Shown here: in pieces, positions 9,074-18,722 of the stretch
Position numbering within the stretch: position 1 is the first letter of the stretch
How the letters are laid out: each line of letters opens with the position of its first letter
Program-made: the position numbers and the translations under genes
Assembly (NCBI GenBank): GCA_038852285.1
Contig: JAWCKG010000008.1
Span: 1-61,601, forward strand
DNA: 61,601 nucleotides
Direction of reading: 5' to 3'
From: Candidatus Bathyarchaeia archaeon
GTDB taxonomy: Archaea > Thermoproteota > Bathyarchaeia > 40CM-2-53-6 > DTGE01
The notes under the pieces: generated by a model
Seen by the model: only the letters and a program-made list of their open reading frames with translations
Databases searched by the model: none
Told to the model about the DNA's origin: nothing

Positions 9074-9352
9074 ATGATGAGGCTTACGGAGAAGTGGAAG
9101 AGCATAATAGAGAAAATTGGAATCACCCTATCATTCTTCGGATTGTTCAGCATTCTTCAACCCATATCGATGACCCTTTACAGGTATGGGTTTCAGATTC
9201 TATGCCTCGGCGGCATCATCTACATCGTACTCGGGTACATACCTACAGGAGCGTCCCTCAAGAAGGGCCTAGCCCTCACCTTAGCGGTTCTAGCCGTATT
9301 AGCGGGCTTCTTAGCCCTAGGAATATTCGTGGCCCCCATCCTCGTAGGTTAA
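9074..9352 (+). CDS. small membrane protein of the sugar-transport operon
   Basis: 92 residues with three likely membrane helices. The ATG at 9074 is preferred because GGAGG lies six bases before it; an ATG at 9068 would abut the site. It follows the second ATPase by 10 bp and ends the operon. No known family is recognised. It may be an accessory subunit of the importer. Confidence 0.65.
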   Translation: MMRLTEKWKSIIEKIGITLSFFGLFSILQPISMTLYRYGFQILCLGGIIYIVLGYIPTGASLKKGLALTLAVLAVLAGFLALGIFVAPILVG

Positions 9353-9422
9353 AACTTTTATTCCTTAAACCCGAACACTAAGACCATGGAGATAAAAATA
9401 TGATGGGGTGGGATGATTTTCA

Positions 9423-10235
9423 TTGGGTAAAATAAGTTGCAACATAGATGCCTTCAGGCATTCAGACAAAACCTTCAACTACGCCGTTAAAAGGTTGAGT
9501 GAGCTTGGATTCGACGCTGTGGAGCCTGAGGTTTTAGATGGAAGGTGCATATACACGATATACCATTACTGTCCCTTAATAAGCCTGGAGGACGACCCCA
9601 CAGAGGTTAAGAGGCACGCGAACGATCACGGCCTAGAGATTTCATGCATCAGCGCCCACACGTCTCTGCTCAACTCCGAGTATGGGATAAGGTATTTGAA
9701 GAGGGCCATCGTCTTCGCCGACAAACTAGGTACAGGTATAGTGAACACCTCTGAGGGACCTAAACCCACCGGGATGAGCGATGAAGAGGCTTACAGGCTC
9801 ATGGAGACAAACATCAACGAAGTGTTGAAGATGGCTAAGAACTATGGGTTAACTTTAACCATTGAGCCCCACGGAGAATACACCACGAACAGCCAGGGCC
9901 TGTTGAAAATCATGGAAATGGCGAAATACGAGAATGTTGGGGTAAACTTTGACACCGGAAACGTATACTTGGCTGGAAACGATCCTCTGCAAACCTTGAA
10001 GGCGGTCAAAGAATACGTGAAATACGTGCATGTGAAGGACATCGGGGGAGCTTTGCTTGACAGCCGGGGGAAGGTTACGGGCACACCGGTGGGCGTCGCC
10101 ATAGGTAGAGGCAACGTTGACGTGAAGGGATGTGTCCAGGAGCTTCAAAAAGCCGGATACGCGGGTTATTACTCGATCGAGGCTTCGGAAGCGGATCTGG
10201 AGCAAAGCATAAAGTATCTGAGGGGTTTAACCTAA
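9423..10235 (+). CDS. sugar isomerase/epimerase, xylose-isomerase-like TIM barrel
   Basis: 270 residues, TTG start. Metal ligands expected for this superfamily are seen as Glu in TIEPHGE, Asp in NFDTGN, His in VHVKD and Glu in SIEAS. IolE/IolI-type and ketose epimerases belong here. It overlaps the convergent XylA-like gene by four bases. The substrate is not predictable. Four members of this superfamily in 4 kb argue for a multistep rearrangement of an unusual sugar. Confidence 0.85.
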   Translation: MGKISCNIDAFRHSDKTFNYAVKRLSELGFDAVEPEVLDGRCIYTIYHYCPLISLEDDPTEVKRHANDHGLEISCISAHTSLLNSEYGIRYLKRAIVFADKLGTGIVNTSEGPKPTGMSDEEAYRLMETNINEVLKMAKNYGLTLTIEPHGEYTTNSQGLLKIMEMAKYENVGVNFDTGNVYLAGNDPLQTLKAVKEYVKYVHVKDIGGALLDSRGKVTGTPVGVAIGRGNVDVKGCVQELQKAGYAGYYSIEASEADLEQSIKYLRGLT

Positions 10236-11500
10236 AACCCTTTCGCCTTCCCCTCCCATTTTTCGATAACGTTCCTAGGAACGAACATCGATGTGTCTAC
10301 GCCCCGCGCCCTAGCCAGCGTTAAGAGGTTCTCCAAGTCCCCCCTCTTTTTCTCAGGGTTAAAGTAATGCTCTAACACGGCTTCATGGTCAAGGTTGTCG
10401 ATCACCCCGTTAGCCAGGTGTACGGCGTTGAAGCAGTTGGCCAAGGCCACTTGCACGGGCATCTTCTCAGGGTTTATATCTATTCCAAGATACCCATCGT
10501 AACCGTACATCCTTAAAACGAACAGCAAGGCCTCAACGGTTTCCAAACCCACAACTCCCACGTTCAAATCCTGGTCAAAGTTTCCCAGAGGCTGACTGTT
10601 CAAATGGACGTGGGCCAGTCTAGCTTCACGCATCACTCTAGCGTACGCGTAAGCCACATCTTCAAATCCCATCCTCACATGCCCTACCTCAGGGTTTAAA
10701 CCAACAATGGCGTGCCCTTCTTCGATGAGTTTCCGGTTTACTGGGCTTTTCAGTCGAGCCTCCACATCCCTCGCCATAACGAGCCCGTCAGCCGTGTTCC
10801 GGTAAATGTTGTTGATGGCTGGTTCGTAGGGTTTCGGCTCGATCGCCACCCTGACACCTGGAACCTGGTCAAGCGCTTCAGCCAACGCGGACTCAAACCG
10901 ATCCCACATATCGTAGAAGTGTGTTCCAAGGGGATACGTGTACCCGTCGATTCCAGGCCATGAAACCCCTACGGCCTCAAGCTCCTTAACCAGCTTCAAG
11001 CCCTTGACTGTGGCCTCGACATATTTATCCCTCACCTCTTTTATCACGCTGGATGTAGTGCCGAACTGCGCGTCCACCTGCCTGAAGTCTCCGCCTATGC
11101 CACCGACCACTGAAACCTTTATCCCCACCCTTTTCTCCAGATCCCTGTACAGGTCGATGTTCTCCTCATTAATCTCCCATGGATAGTGGGCCTCAACGGC
11201 CCTCAGCCCGTAAGGGGCCATCTCAGCGGCGATGTCAAGCCTCTCCTGGACGGTTAGATCCCTCTTATAGGGGAGGTGAAACCTCGACGAACCCCCGGCG
11301 AAGAACCACACGCCCGCTGAAAACTTCGGCTCAAATGGATTCTCAAGCCTTTTAACATACTCTTCAGGGCTAAGTCTCAGGGCTTGAGCCCTTATGTCCC
11401 GGATGGATGTGCCGGGGACCAGCCTACCTCTACTCGCCTCAACCTCGACGCCGAACCTTAAAGTTAAACCGTAGTTTTCAAATCCGCTGTAAGAAACCAA
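10232..11500 (-). CDS. xylose isomerase-like protein (XylA/RhaI-like TIM barrel)
   Basis: 422 residues, TTG start. Motifs AIEPKPYEP, GLNPEVGH and HVHLNSQPLGNFDQDLNVG match the metal and substrate loops of xylose/rhamnose isomerases, with D and H ligands retained. These enzymes interconvert aldoses and ketoses. It lies 20 bp downstream of the 3-epimerase gene on the same strand, probably in one transcript. Whether it acts on xylose, rhamnose or another aldose is unknown. Confidence 0.85.
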   Translation of the reverse strand: MVSYSGFENYGLTLRFGVEVEASRGRLVPGTSIRDIRAQALRLSPEEYVKRLENPFEPKFSAGVWFFAGGSSRFHLPYKRDLTVQERLDIAAEMAPYGLRAVEAHYPWEINEENIDLYRDLEKRVGIKVSVVGGIGGDFRQVDAQFGTTSSVIKEVRDKYVEATVKGLKLVKELEAVGVSWPGIDGYTYPLGTHFYDMWDRFESALAEALDQVPGVRVAIEPKPYEPAINNIYRNTADGLVMARDVEARLKSPVNRKLIEEGHAIVGLNPEVGHVRMGFEDVAYAYARVMREARLAHVHLNSQPLGNFDQDLNVGVVGLETVEALLFVLRMYGYDGYLGIDINPEKMPVQVALANCFNAVHLANGVIDNLDHEAVLEHYFNPEKKRGDLENLLTLARARGVDTSMFVPRNVIEKWEGKAKGF

Positions 11501-11520
11501 ATTCGTCCCCGTTGAAGCCG

Positions 11521-12357
11521 CTACCTCATCAAGGCCTTTAGAAACTTTAACCCGTCTCTAGCCAGGGAATCCTGCGAGGGCGCTAGAGGTCTCCATATTG
11601 AAGCGGCCACAGCTATCTCCTTGATCCCAGGCTGAAAGGTTTCGATAACCATATACCCATCATATTTGATGGCCTTCAACGCTCCAGCGACCTCGCTCCA
11701 AGGGATATGTCCCGTGCCAGGTGTGCCTCTGTCGTTTTCGCAAGCGTGAAAGTGAACAAGGTTGTCTCCGCAGGCTTTAATGGCTTCTCCGATGGATTTC
11801 TCCTCTATGTTGGCGTGGAAGGTGTCGAAGTGAATCCTTACAAATGGGTTGTTTATTTCTTCCATCATTTTCAAAGCCTCCGCCACCGTGTTAACAAGGT
11901 GGTTCTCAAACCTGTTTATGGGTTCCAGGGCTAGGCATATGCCTCTATCCTCAGCGTATTTCGCTACATCCTTTAGCTCGTCCACCGCGATCCTCCACTC
12001 CTTTTCCTTATCCGGTATGGTGAGAGTTGGACCCACAGCCGAATAAAGAGGTCCGCCTACAACCTTACAGCCGAATTCTACGGCGAAGTCAACGCAACTC
12101 TTAATGTATTGTTTGGCTTTTTCACGGAGCGCTTTATCATCGCTTTTGATGTCCCTCTCAGGGCTGAGAACGCCGCAGATGGAGGAGCACTCGATCTTCG
12201 AGGAATTTAACGCCTCGACAATTTTTCCCTTATCCAGTATCTTCGGGTCCTCGACAGGGATCTCAAGCCCGTCGAAACCAGCTTCCTCAGCTTGGAACAC
12301 AGCCTTCGGGTCGAACGGGTAAAACCATACCCAGCTTATTACACCAAACTTAACCAT
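11521..12357 (-). CDS. ketose 3-epimerase (D-psicose/D-tagatose epimerase family)
   Basis: 278 residues. Family hallmarks are CGVLSPERD near residue 60, YSAVGP, ALEPINRFE (first metal Glu), HFDTFHANIEE, HACENDRGTPG and ETF, with a C-terminal IWRPLAPSQD segment. The enzymes epimerise C3 of ketoses with Mn or Co. ATG 12357 is chosen because GAGGAG lies eight bases before it; the longer TTG start has no such spacing. It is probably co-transcribed with the XylA-like gene. Confidence 0.87.
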   Translation of the reverse strand: MVKFGVISWVWFYPFDPKAVFQAEEAGFDGLEIPVEDPKILDKGKIVEALNSSKIECSSICGVLSPERDIKSDDKALREKAKQYIKSCVDFAVEFGCKVVGGPLYSAVGPTLTIPDKEKEWRIAVDELKDVAKYAEDRGICLALEPINRFENHLVNTVAEALKMMEEINNPFVRIHFDTFHANIEEKSIGEAIKACGDNLVHFHACENDRGTPGTGHIPWSEVAGALKAIKYDGYMVIETFQPGIKEIAVAASIWRPLAPSQDSLARDGLKFLKALMR

Positions 12358-12490
12358 AGGCAAAACTCCTCTTACAAATCCTCCACCTATATACTGTTAA
12401 GCTTGATATTTTAAGGTTAAGATCGTTTTAAATGAAGATCCGAAAGTCTTTTAAAAAAACCATGAACAATTCTTCATGGAGGAAAGCGTT

Positions 12491-13429
12491 ATGGCTAAAT
12501 ACTTGCTAGGATGCGGAACCTGGCCTTACATGTTTCCACCCTATTCGGCTAGACCGTACACGCTCGAAGAATGTTTAGAGATGATTTCAAGCCTCAAGTT
12601 CGACGGCGTAGAGCTTTCCGGGTTTAAACCTCACGCCCACCCAGACATATATAAAACCAAGAAGGATCGAAGCGACCTAGAGGCGAGAATTAAAGGGCAT
12701 GGCTTGAAGATTTCAGGCATAGCAGCCGACCTATCCACCTACCCAATAGCCTCCCCATTCAAAGAATTGAGGAAGAAACATGAGGAACTCTTCTCCACGT
12801 TCATAAAATTCTGCAACGACCTGAACATCGATGCGATGAGGGTTGACACGGTCACAGGCTACCAAGGCCCACCAGACCTCAAATACGAAGACGCTTGGAA
12901 AACCGTGGTGACCACATTTAAAAAATACGCTAAAAAAGCGAAAGACGCGGGGGTAAAACTCGTATGGGAGTTCGAGCCTGGCTTCATGTTCAACAAGCCG
13001 AGCGAAGTACTGAATCTTGTGAAGGAAGTAGACCATCCATCCTTCACAACCATGGTGGACACATGCCACGCCCACTGCTGCGGCATCGGGCTTAACCAGG
13101 GCAAGGAGAGGGAGCAGTTCAAAGGGTATCCAATCGAAGTGATCGATGTCCCGCTCAGCAGGATAGCCGCCGAGTTCGTCAGAAAGTTAAAGGGTCATGT
13201 GGGACATTTACACCTCATAGACAGCGACAACACCCTCAATCCTCATCACACCTCCACCCATGTTCCCCTAGGTAAAGGGGTAATAGACTTCGATGAAGTC
13301 ATGCACGCCTTGGCTGAGGTTGGATACACGGGCTGGCTGGTGCTGGATCTCTGCTTCTGGCCGGACGCTTGGAACGCCACGAAGTACTGCAAAACATACA
13401 TGGACAGCTTGCTCGAGAAGCATCGATGA
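12491..13429 (+). CDS. sugar isomerase/epimerase, xylose-isomerase-like TIM barrel
   Basis: 312 residues. Likely metal ligands are in WEFEPG, MVDTCHAH and HLHLIDSD, with a closing LVLDLCFWPDA strand. It is longer than IolE-type enzymes and has an unusual Cys/His-rich DTCHAHCCG loop. ATG 12491 is preferred because GGAGG lies eight bases upstream; ATG 12476 would include the ribosome-binding site. Its stop is immediately followed by the dehydrogenase gene, so the two are likely coupled. Confidence 0.82.
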   Translation: MAKYLLGCGTWPYMFPPYSARPYTLEECLEMISSLKFDGVELSGFKPHAHPDIYKTKKDRSDLEARIKGHGLKISGIAADLSTYPIASPFKELRKKHEELFSTFIKFCNDLNIDAMRVDTVTGYQGPPDLKYEDAWKTVVTTFKKYAKKAKDAGVKLVWEFEPGFMFNKPSEVLNLVKEVDHPSFTTMVDTCHAHCCGIGLNQGKEREQFKGYPIEVIDVPLSRIAAEFVRKLKGHVGHLHLIDSDNTLNPHHTSTHVPLGKGVIDFDEVMHALAEVGYTGWLVLDLCFWPDAWNATKYCKTYMDSLLEKHR

Positions 13430-13440
13430 GGCGAATACCC

Positions 13441-14499
13441 ATGAAGGCCGCCGTTCTAACAGGCGTGAAAAAGATAGAGCTTCAGGAAAAAGACCTCAAG
13501 CCGTTAAGATCGAACGAAGTACTCGTGAAGGTTAAGGCAGTCGGGGTATGCGGCTCAGACATCGCCTACTATCAAAGGGGTCAGGCCGACATACCCCCAC
13601 CCATCATCCTGGGACACGAGTTCACTGGGGAAATCGTAGAGCTTGGTCCAATAGCCAAGGATCTAGGGATCGTAAAGGAAGGTGAAAGGATAGTAGCGGA
13701 GCCAGTTCAGGCTTGCGGAGTATGCCAGCCCTGCAAAAACGCCTCTACAAACTTATGCGCTAAGCCCACAGTGTTGGGGGTTAACGTGGACGGAGGATTC
13801 GCTGAGTACTGTAAAGTCCAATACAACTACATTCACCCCCTGCCGAGAAACGTCTCCTACGAGGAAGGCGCGTTCACGGAGCCCCTTGCATGCGCCCTCT
13901 ACGGCGTGGGGAAGATGAGAATCCAACCTGGAGATTTCTGCGTCGTAGTCGGCCCAGGACCCATCGGGCTGATGATGCTTCAATACATTAAGGCCAGTGG
14001 ATCAGGGAAGGTAGCGTTGATTGGTACAAGAGATTATCGGTTAAAGCTAGGAGGTAAGCTAGGAGCAGACTACCTTATCAACACCAGGGAACGCGGCTCC
14101 AAGTACTTCGCTGAAAACCCCGTTGAAAGGATAAAAGAGTGGAGCGACGGCGCTGGAGCTGACGCCGTCATCGTCGCCACCGGGAACATCGAGGCCAACG
14201 AGCTGGGAATATCCGTCGCCGGAGCCAAGTCCAGGGTTGTGTTCTTCGGAGGCGCGGGCTACGGCCCAGAGGAGCAGGCGAGAATAAACCTATGGCAAGG
14301 CACCTTAAGAGACATGGAAATACACTACTCCTGGCTGTCTCCCTACACGTTTCCTAAGGCTATCAAAGCCATCAGCCAAGGTTTGGTTAAGGTAAAGCCC
14401 CTGATCACGCATACGTTCAACTTAAACAAGACCGCTGAAGCCATAGAAACCGTAGAGCAACGCAAAGGAAACCCGTTAAAGGTGCAGGTGAAGCCCTAA
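13441..14499 (+). CDS. zinc-dependent polyol/threonine dehydrogenase-like (MDR family)
   Basis: 352 residues. It has the catalytic zinc site CGSD and GHEFTGE, the structural zinc Cys set CGVCQPCKNASTNLC, and the NAD-binding VVGPGPIGLMM glycine motif. This MDR branch includes sorbitol, galactitol and threonine dehydrogenases. The start at 13441 gives the classic MKAAVLTG N-terminus with GAGGCG upstream; an ATG at 13426 overlapping the previous stop is also possible. It probably oxidises a polyol or sugar hydroxyl in the island's pathway. Confidence 0.88.
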   Translation: MKAAVLTGVKKIELQEKDLKPLRSNEVLVKVKAVGVCGSDIAYYQRGQADIPPPIILGHEFTGEIVELGPIAKDLGIVKEGERIVAEPVQACGVCQPCKNASTNLCAKPTVLGVNVDGGFAEYCKVQYNYIHPLPRNVSYEEGAFTEPLACALYGVGKMRIQPGDFCVVVGPGPIGLMMLQYIKASGSGKVALIGTRDYRLKLGGKLGADYLINTRERGSKYFAENPVERIKEWSDGAGADAVIVATGNIEANELGISVAGAKSRVVFFGGAGYGPEEQARINLWQGTLRDMEIHYSWLSPYTFPKAIKAISQGLVKVKPLITHTFNLNKTAEAIETVEQRKGNPLKVQVKP

Positions 14500-14525
14500 A
14501 GACCCCAGCGTTTCATAAACCCCCT

Positions 14526-15521
14526 TTAAACCTTTTTAATAGATGTCGCTGTCAAAATTTTTTCGCCCTGATCGGCTAAAATCCCATTCACATTCTCCTT
14601 CGTCACCGTGGTCGTGGTTCCAACACCCGACACACACGCCGCCCCTGAAGCCGAGGCGTAAAGCAAATGACGGGAAAGCATCCACCCATCCAGTTCATCA
14701 AACGCCCCTCCACCTGCTAACAGGCTTTTGAGCAAACCAGCGCAGAACGCGTCTCCAGCGCCCGTGGGGTCTACAACCCTGACCTGGAAGACTGGCATCT
14801 GAATCAGCAACTCCCTAAACCCTGCGATAAGCCCCCCTCCACCCAAAGTAACAACGGGCAAGGTTATTCCACCCCTTAAAAGACGCTTGACCGCCTCCTC
14901 CGCATGGGATTCTCCGGTTAAAGCTTGAGCTTCCAATCCATTGCAATGCAAAATGTCCACAAGCCCCTTAAATCGTTTGATGAGGACGTCGCCTCCGGTG
15001 GGGGGCATGATGGTGTCTAGGATGGTTTTAACCCCCATGCGTCGGACCCGCTTTAATAACTTGATGATTTTTAGATCGATTTCCTCGTTTAAGCCGATCA
15101 ACCCTACGTATAGCCATTCAGGGCTTTCTTTAAAGATCACCCTTCCAGCCTCGTCGAAGTCTACGTGAAGGTTCGCGCCTGGATCGAAGTGAAATCTCCG
15201 ATCCTCACCCCTTACCACGAGGATCATGTTTTTCGATGTTTCAGCTTCAAGCACACGTTGCACGTGAGAAACGATCCCAAACCTGGCTAACTCCTTCTCG
15301 GCGAAGTCTCCCAGCATGTCGATTCCAACGGCGCCGATGGCGCTGACCCCTCTACGTTTAACCCCGAGTTTTCGGAGGTCTATGGAAACATTGGCGCAAT
15401 GCCCCCCAATTTTCACCTTGATCCCGCTTTCAACCAAGACAAGCTTGCCAGGCTCAGCTACATTTGGGATGCCGGAGGCTATAAGGTCCACAACTATCAA
15501 TCCTAAGCATGTAACCAACAT
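14526..15521 (-). CDS. PfkB-family carbohydrate kinase
   Basis: 331 residues. The N-terminal IGGHCANVSIDLRKLG motif and the C-terminal DPTGAGDAFCAG anion-hole/catalytic Asp motif define the ribokinase/PfkB family. The Asp of GAGD is the catalytic base. Substrates in the family include fructose, ribose, KDG, nucleosides and fructose 1-phosphate. It is convergent with the dehydrogenase and divergent from the FGGY kinase. The substrate is undetermined. Confidence 0.88.
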   Translation of the reverse strand: MLVTCLGLIVVDLIASGIPNVAEPGKLVLVESGIKVKIGGHCANVSIDLRKLGVKRRGVSAIGAVGIDMLGDFAEKELARFGIVSHVQRVLEAETSKNMILVVRGEDRRFHFDPGANLHVDFDEAGRVIFKESPEWLYVGLIGLNEEIDLKIIKLLKRVRRMGVKTILDTIMPPTGGDVLIKRFKGLVDILHCNGLEAQALTGESHAEEAVKRLLRGGITLPVVTLGGGGLIAGFRELLIQMPVFQVRVVDPTGAGDAFCAGLLKSLLAGGGAFDELDGWMLSRHLLYASASGAACVSGVGTTTTVTKENVNGILADQGEKILTATSIKKV

Positions 15522-15574
15522 GCCGTTTAAACCCCATCATCATATTGCTTGATAGACGATAAATCTTATTTACT

Positions 15575-17059
15575 ATGCGTTGGAACACATTTTTCGGGGC
15601 GTGTTTGAGCTTTCTAATAGGCTTGGACCTTGGAACCACCGGGTTCAGATACGAATGCTACGACGTGGAAGGCAACGTGTTATCCAGCGGAAGAGCTGAG
15701 CTGAGGGGTCAAACCGTTGAGGAGTGGGTTAAAGCGTTTCTGAAAGCCGTTCCATCTAACCCCCCGTATGAAAGAGGTGGGGATGTAATTCTCTCGGCTC
15801 AGAGCACCTCAGGCACCATAGTTTTAGTGGACAAGTTTGGTAAACCGGTCTTTGAACCCCTCTTGTATTATGAAAAGGCTGTTGAAGAGTTTAAAGAACT
15901 CAGCCGATGGATCTCAACTAAGCAGCTGTCCGACATAGGCGTATCCATCTCCTCAACCTCACCCCTCCCAAAAATCTTAAGGATAAAAAGGAGGTTTCCT
16001 GAGCGGTTTAAAGATGTGAGATGGATTCTCTCTCCAACCACATGGCTTCTATACCGACTCCTCATAAAGGAGGGTGAAGAGTGGAGAGATGTGGAAACGG
16101 ACTGGACCAACGCCCTCAAGCTTGGCGAAGACATCACCGGGGCAAAACCGCGTTGGTTCACCCCCATATTTCAAGACGCGGGAATAGATTTAGACCTGCT
16201 CCCCCGTATCGTGCGATGCGGTAAACTGATCGGAGAGGCTCAGAGCCAACTGTCCAAGAAGAAGGGCCTAAAAGGAGCTCGAGTTTATCAAGGAATGACG
16301 GATGGCAACGCCTCAGCCCTAGCGGTAGGATGCTTAAACAACGGAGACTTCGGGTTCAGCTGCGGAACCACCACGGCCTTCAAATATGTAAGCCCAGAAT
16401 TGAAACCTCACCCAGCCATTTACTACCACCTACACCCTGTGAAAGGATACTTGGCTGGAGCTGCTCCTGTGACCGCTGGAATGCTTGAATGGTTCTCGAA
16501 AAAAATCATGGGAATCGAAACCGGCGAAGCCTTCAAACTGGCCGAGAAAGCGTCAAGCCGAGGAGAATTGGGCCTGTACTTCCCCCAAGGCGACAGAGAA
16601 CCATTCAACGACCCGATGCTCGGGGCTTCCTTTCTAAAGCTTTGGCCTATTGAGGTTTCAAGCCCTGAGGCTAGAGGCATGATGTTTAACGCCATGGTGT
16701 TAGGGTTAACCTTCTTTGAAAAGTATTACATCACGCTCTTCGAAGGCCTCTTTAACAAACCTATCACAGAGGCCAAGATCACGGGGGGAGGAACAAGATC
16801 CAGGTGGTGGAATAGGATCCGCGCCTCCATTTACGGGTTTGAAGTTAAGGTAATGGATGAGAGGTCTGGCATCGGCGCGGTGATGCCCGCAGCAATGGAG
16901 GAACACTTATACCCCAACTATAAGGAGGCCAGTGAAAAGCTTCTCAGGGTCGTTGAATCCTTTAAGCCCGAACAGGAGCTAGCCTCCAAGTATCGGAAAG
17001 AAGAAAGACTTTTTCTCAAGAGATGGCATGCCATTAAAAACGCCTCAGATATAGATTAG
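15575..17059 (+). CDS. FGGY-family carbohydrate kinase
   Basis: 494 residues from ATG 15575. A TTG twelve codons later (before SFLIGLD) is an alternative that fits family N-termini better. The phosphate-1 loop reads GLDLGTTG, and the second phosphate/adenosine region includes GFSCGTTT and ITGGGTRS. FGGY kinases phosphorylate xylulose, ribulose, glycerol, erythritol and others. It is divergent from the PfkB gene across a 53-bp spacer holding a TATA-like CTTATTTAC. Confidence 0.87.
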   Translation: MRWNTFFGACLSFLIGLDLGTTGFRYECYDVEGNVLSSGRAELRGQTVEEWVKAFLKAVPSNPPYERGGDVILSAQSTSGTIVLVDKFGKPVFEPLLYYEKAVEEFKELSRWISTKQLSDIGVSISSTSPLPKILRIKRRFPERFKDVRWILSPTTWLLYRLLIKEGEEWRDVETDWTNALKLGEDITGAKPRWFTPIFQDAGIDLDLLPRIVRCGKLIGEAQSQLSKKKGLKGARVYQGMTDGNASALAVGCLNNGDFGFSCGTTTAFKYVSPELKPHPAIYYHLHPVKGYLAGAAPVTAGMLEWFSKKIMGIETGEAFKLAEKASSRGELGLYFPQGDREPFNDPMLGASFLKLWPIEVSSPEARGMMFNAMVLGLTFFEKYYITLFEGLFNKPITEAKITGGGTRSRWWNRIRASIYGFEVKVMDERSGIGAVMPAAMEEHLYPNYKEASEKLLRVVESFKPEQELASKYRKEERLFLKRWHAIKNASDID

Positions 17060-17115
17060 AAACTACCTTAAAAGAGAATACGATTTATTACGCTCATACC
17101 TACATTCTTTACGAC

Positions 17116-17132
17116 TAGCCAAAAAAAGGCTA
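17116..17132. terminator. possible bidirectional hairpin between convergent kinase genes
   Basis: TAGCC-A7-GGCTA forms a 5-bp stem in the gap between two converging genes. It lacks a following T run on the plus strand, so the assignment as terminator is tentative. Confidence 0.25.
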
Positions 17133-17185
17133 CAGCGAGCAACCTTCAACAATTTTACGATTCTCATCGGAATAACCATTTGGCA

Positions 17186-18703
17186 TTAAGCAATAAACTG
17201 ATACCCTTTCTGGATCTCTTGATAAACCCTCCAATATTTTTCCTGTAACACCCTATATTTTCCCCGGTCACGACCGCCCGGCTTAAACGTTTTCTTCGCT
17301 TTCACCATCTTTCTCACAGCCTTGGAAACGCTACTGAAGGCTTCGGAGGCTAACCCCCCCAAGATGGCTGAACCTAAAGCGGCGGCGTCGGACACCTTCA
17401 TCACGGTCATCGGAATCCCTGTCGCGGAGGCTTTGATGGAGTTCCACAAATCGCTTCTGCTTTCCCCGCCTACGAGGGATGCTCTTCTCACATGTATGCC
17501 AAGCTCCCGCAAAATGTTTATTGTAGCCCCGTATTGATAGGCTACTCCTTCCAAGATCGCGCGGATAAAATGCCTTTTCGTGTGCGCCAGTGTAAACCCG
17601 TAAAAGCACGCCTTAGCCTGATCGTTGAAAACAGGGGATTTTCCACCCATCGGGTATGGATAGTATAGGAGGCCTTCGGATCCCGGGGGAACTTTCCCCG
17701 CCTCTTCATCCATGATCGTGTAGGGGTCAGCTTGAACTTCAAAGGCTTTCTTCAATTCTTCATGGCAGAAGTGGTCTCTAAACCACTTTAAAGAGGCGCC
17801 TGTTGTTAAAATTAATCCTTCATACTCCCATCTATCGGGAACCACATGGCAGCAACAGTCAAACCTTCCCTTTAAATCCACGACAGGTTTCTCTAAGGGG
17901 GCTGTTAAAACTGTACCTGTTCCAGTGCCTATGTTTATCTCCCCTGGGTTGATCACGGCAGCCCCTAACGCCTCGCACGGCCGGTCTCCTCCTCCCCCAG
18001 CCACTGGTGTCCCAACATTAATCCCAGTAGCCTTGGAGGCGCTTTCCTGTACTTCACCCACTTTTTCCCATGAGTCTTTAACCTCAGGCAAGGCTTCAAC
18101 CGGGATTTCAAGGCCTTCACATATCTCATCACACCAAGCGCGCTGGTTTATGTCGAAGAGCATGGTTCTGGAAGCCATGGAGTAATCTGTAACGTACTGG
18201 CCGGTGAGCTTGAAGATTATGTAATCTTTGGGGAACAGGATTTTCTTCACCTTCGAGAAGATCCTGGGCTTTTCCTCCTTAAACCATAGTATCTTTGGCG
18301 CTGTGTAAAAGTAGTCGATGGGCAACCCTGTCTTCTTCACCACGTATTCCCGGGGGAGCTTCTCCTCGATTTCCTTAGCCTGCTTCAGAGTTCTTCGATC
18401 CAGCCATATGATGCTGTTGGTGAGAGTGGTCCCGTGGCGGTCGAGGAGCACAGGGGCCTCTCGCTGGGAATCAACACCCACGCCTAAGATGCTTTCAGCG
18501 TCTATTCCAGTTTCCTGAATGATCGCCTTAACGCTTTCCGCCGCCGCCCTCCACCAGTGCTCGGGGCTCTGCTCAGCCCAGGTGGGTTTCGGATAGTGGA
18601 CTGGGTAATCCTTCGATTTAGACGCTACGACCTCGCCGTTCAGGTTGAAGAGTATGGTTTTACAGGATGTGGTTCCAGCGTCGATTCCTAAAAGATGCTC
18701 TAA
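17186..18703 (-). CDS. xylulokinase-like FGGY kinase with no canonical start codon
   Basis: The homologous frame runs from 18703 to 17186 (505 residues, the usual FGGY length). It begins LEHLLGIDAGTTSCK, the essential phosphate loop, and includes GIGTGTGTVL-type and LVGGESRSDLW motifs. No ATG, GTG or TTG exists in this frame before a GTG at 18481, which would delete 74 residues and the phosphate loop. A strong AGGAGGGAGG lies directly before a TTA at 18703-18701, where the initiator should be. I annotate the full frame. Explanations are a G-to-A change of a TTG start, a sequencing error, or a non-canonical start. It follows the cupin gene by 19 bp. Confidence 0.75.
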   Translation of the reverse strand, partial: LEHLLGIDAGTTSCKTILFNLNGEVVASKSKDYPVHYPKPTWAEQSPEHWWRAAAESVKAIIQETGIDAESILGVGVDSQREAPVLLDRHGTTLTNSIIWLDRRTLKQAKEIEEKLPREYVVKKTGLPIDYFYTAPKILWFKEEKPRIFSKVKKILFPKDYIIFKLTGQYVTDYSMASRTMLFDINQRAWCDEICEGLEIPVEALPEVKDSWEKVGEVQESASKATGINVGTPVAGGGGDRPCEALGAAVINPGEINIGTGTGTVLTAPLEKPVVDLKGRFDCCCHVVPDRWEYEGLILTTGASLKWFRDHFCHEELKKAFEVQADPYTIMDEEAGKVPPGSEGLLYYPYPMGGKSPVFNDQAKACFYGFTLAHTKRHFIRAILEGVAYQYGATINILRELGIHVRRASLVGGESRSDLWNSIKASATGIPMTVMKVSDAAALGSAILGGLASEAFSSVSKAVRKMVKAKKTFKPGGRDRGKYRVLQEKYWRVYQEIQKGYQFIA

Positions 18704-18722
18704 AGACCCTCCCTCCTGGGGT

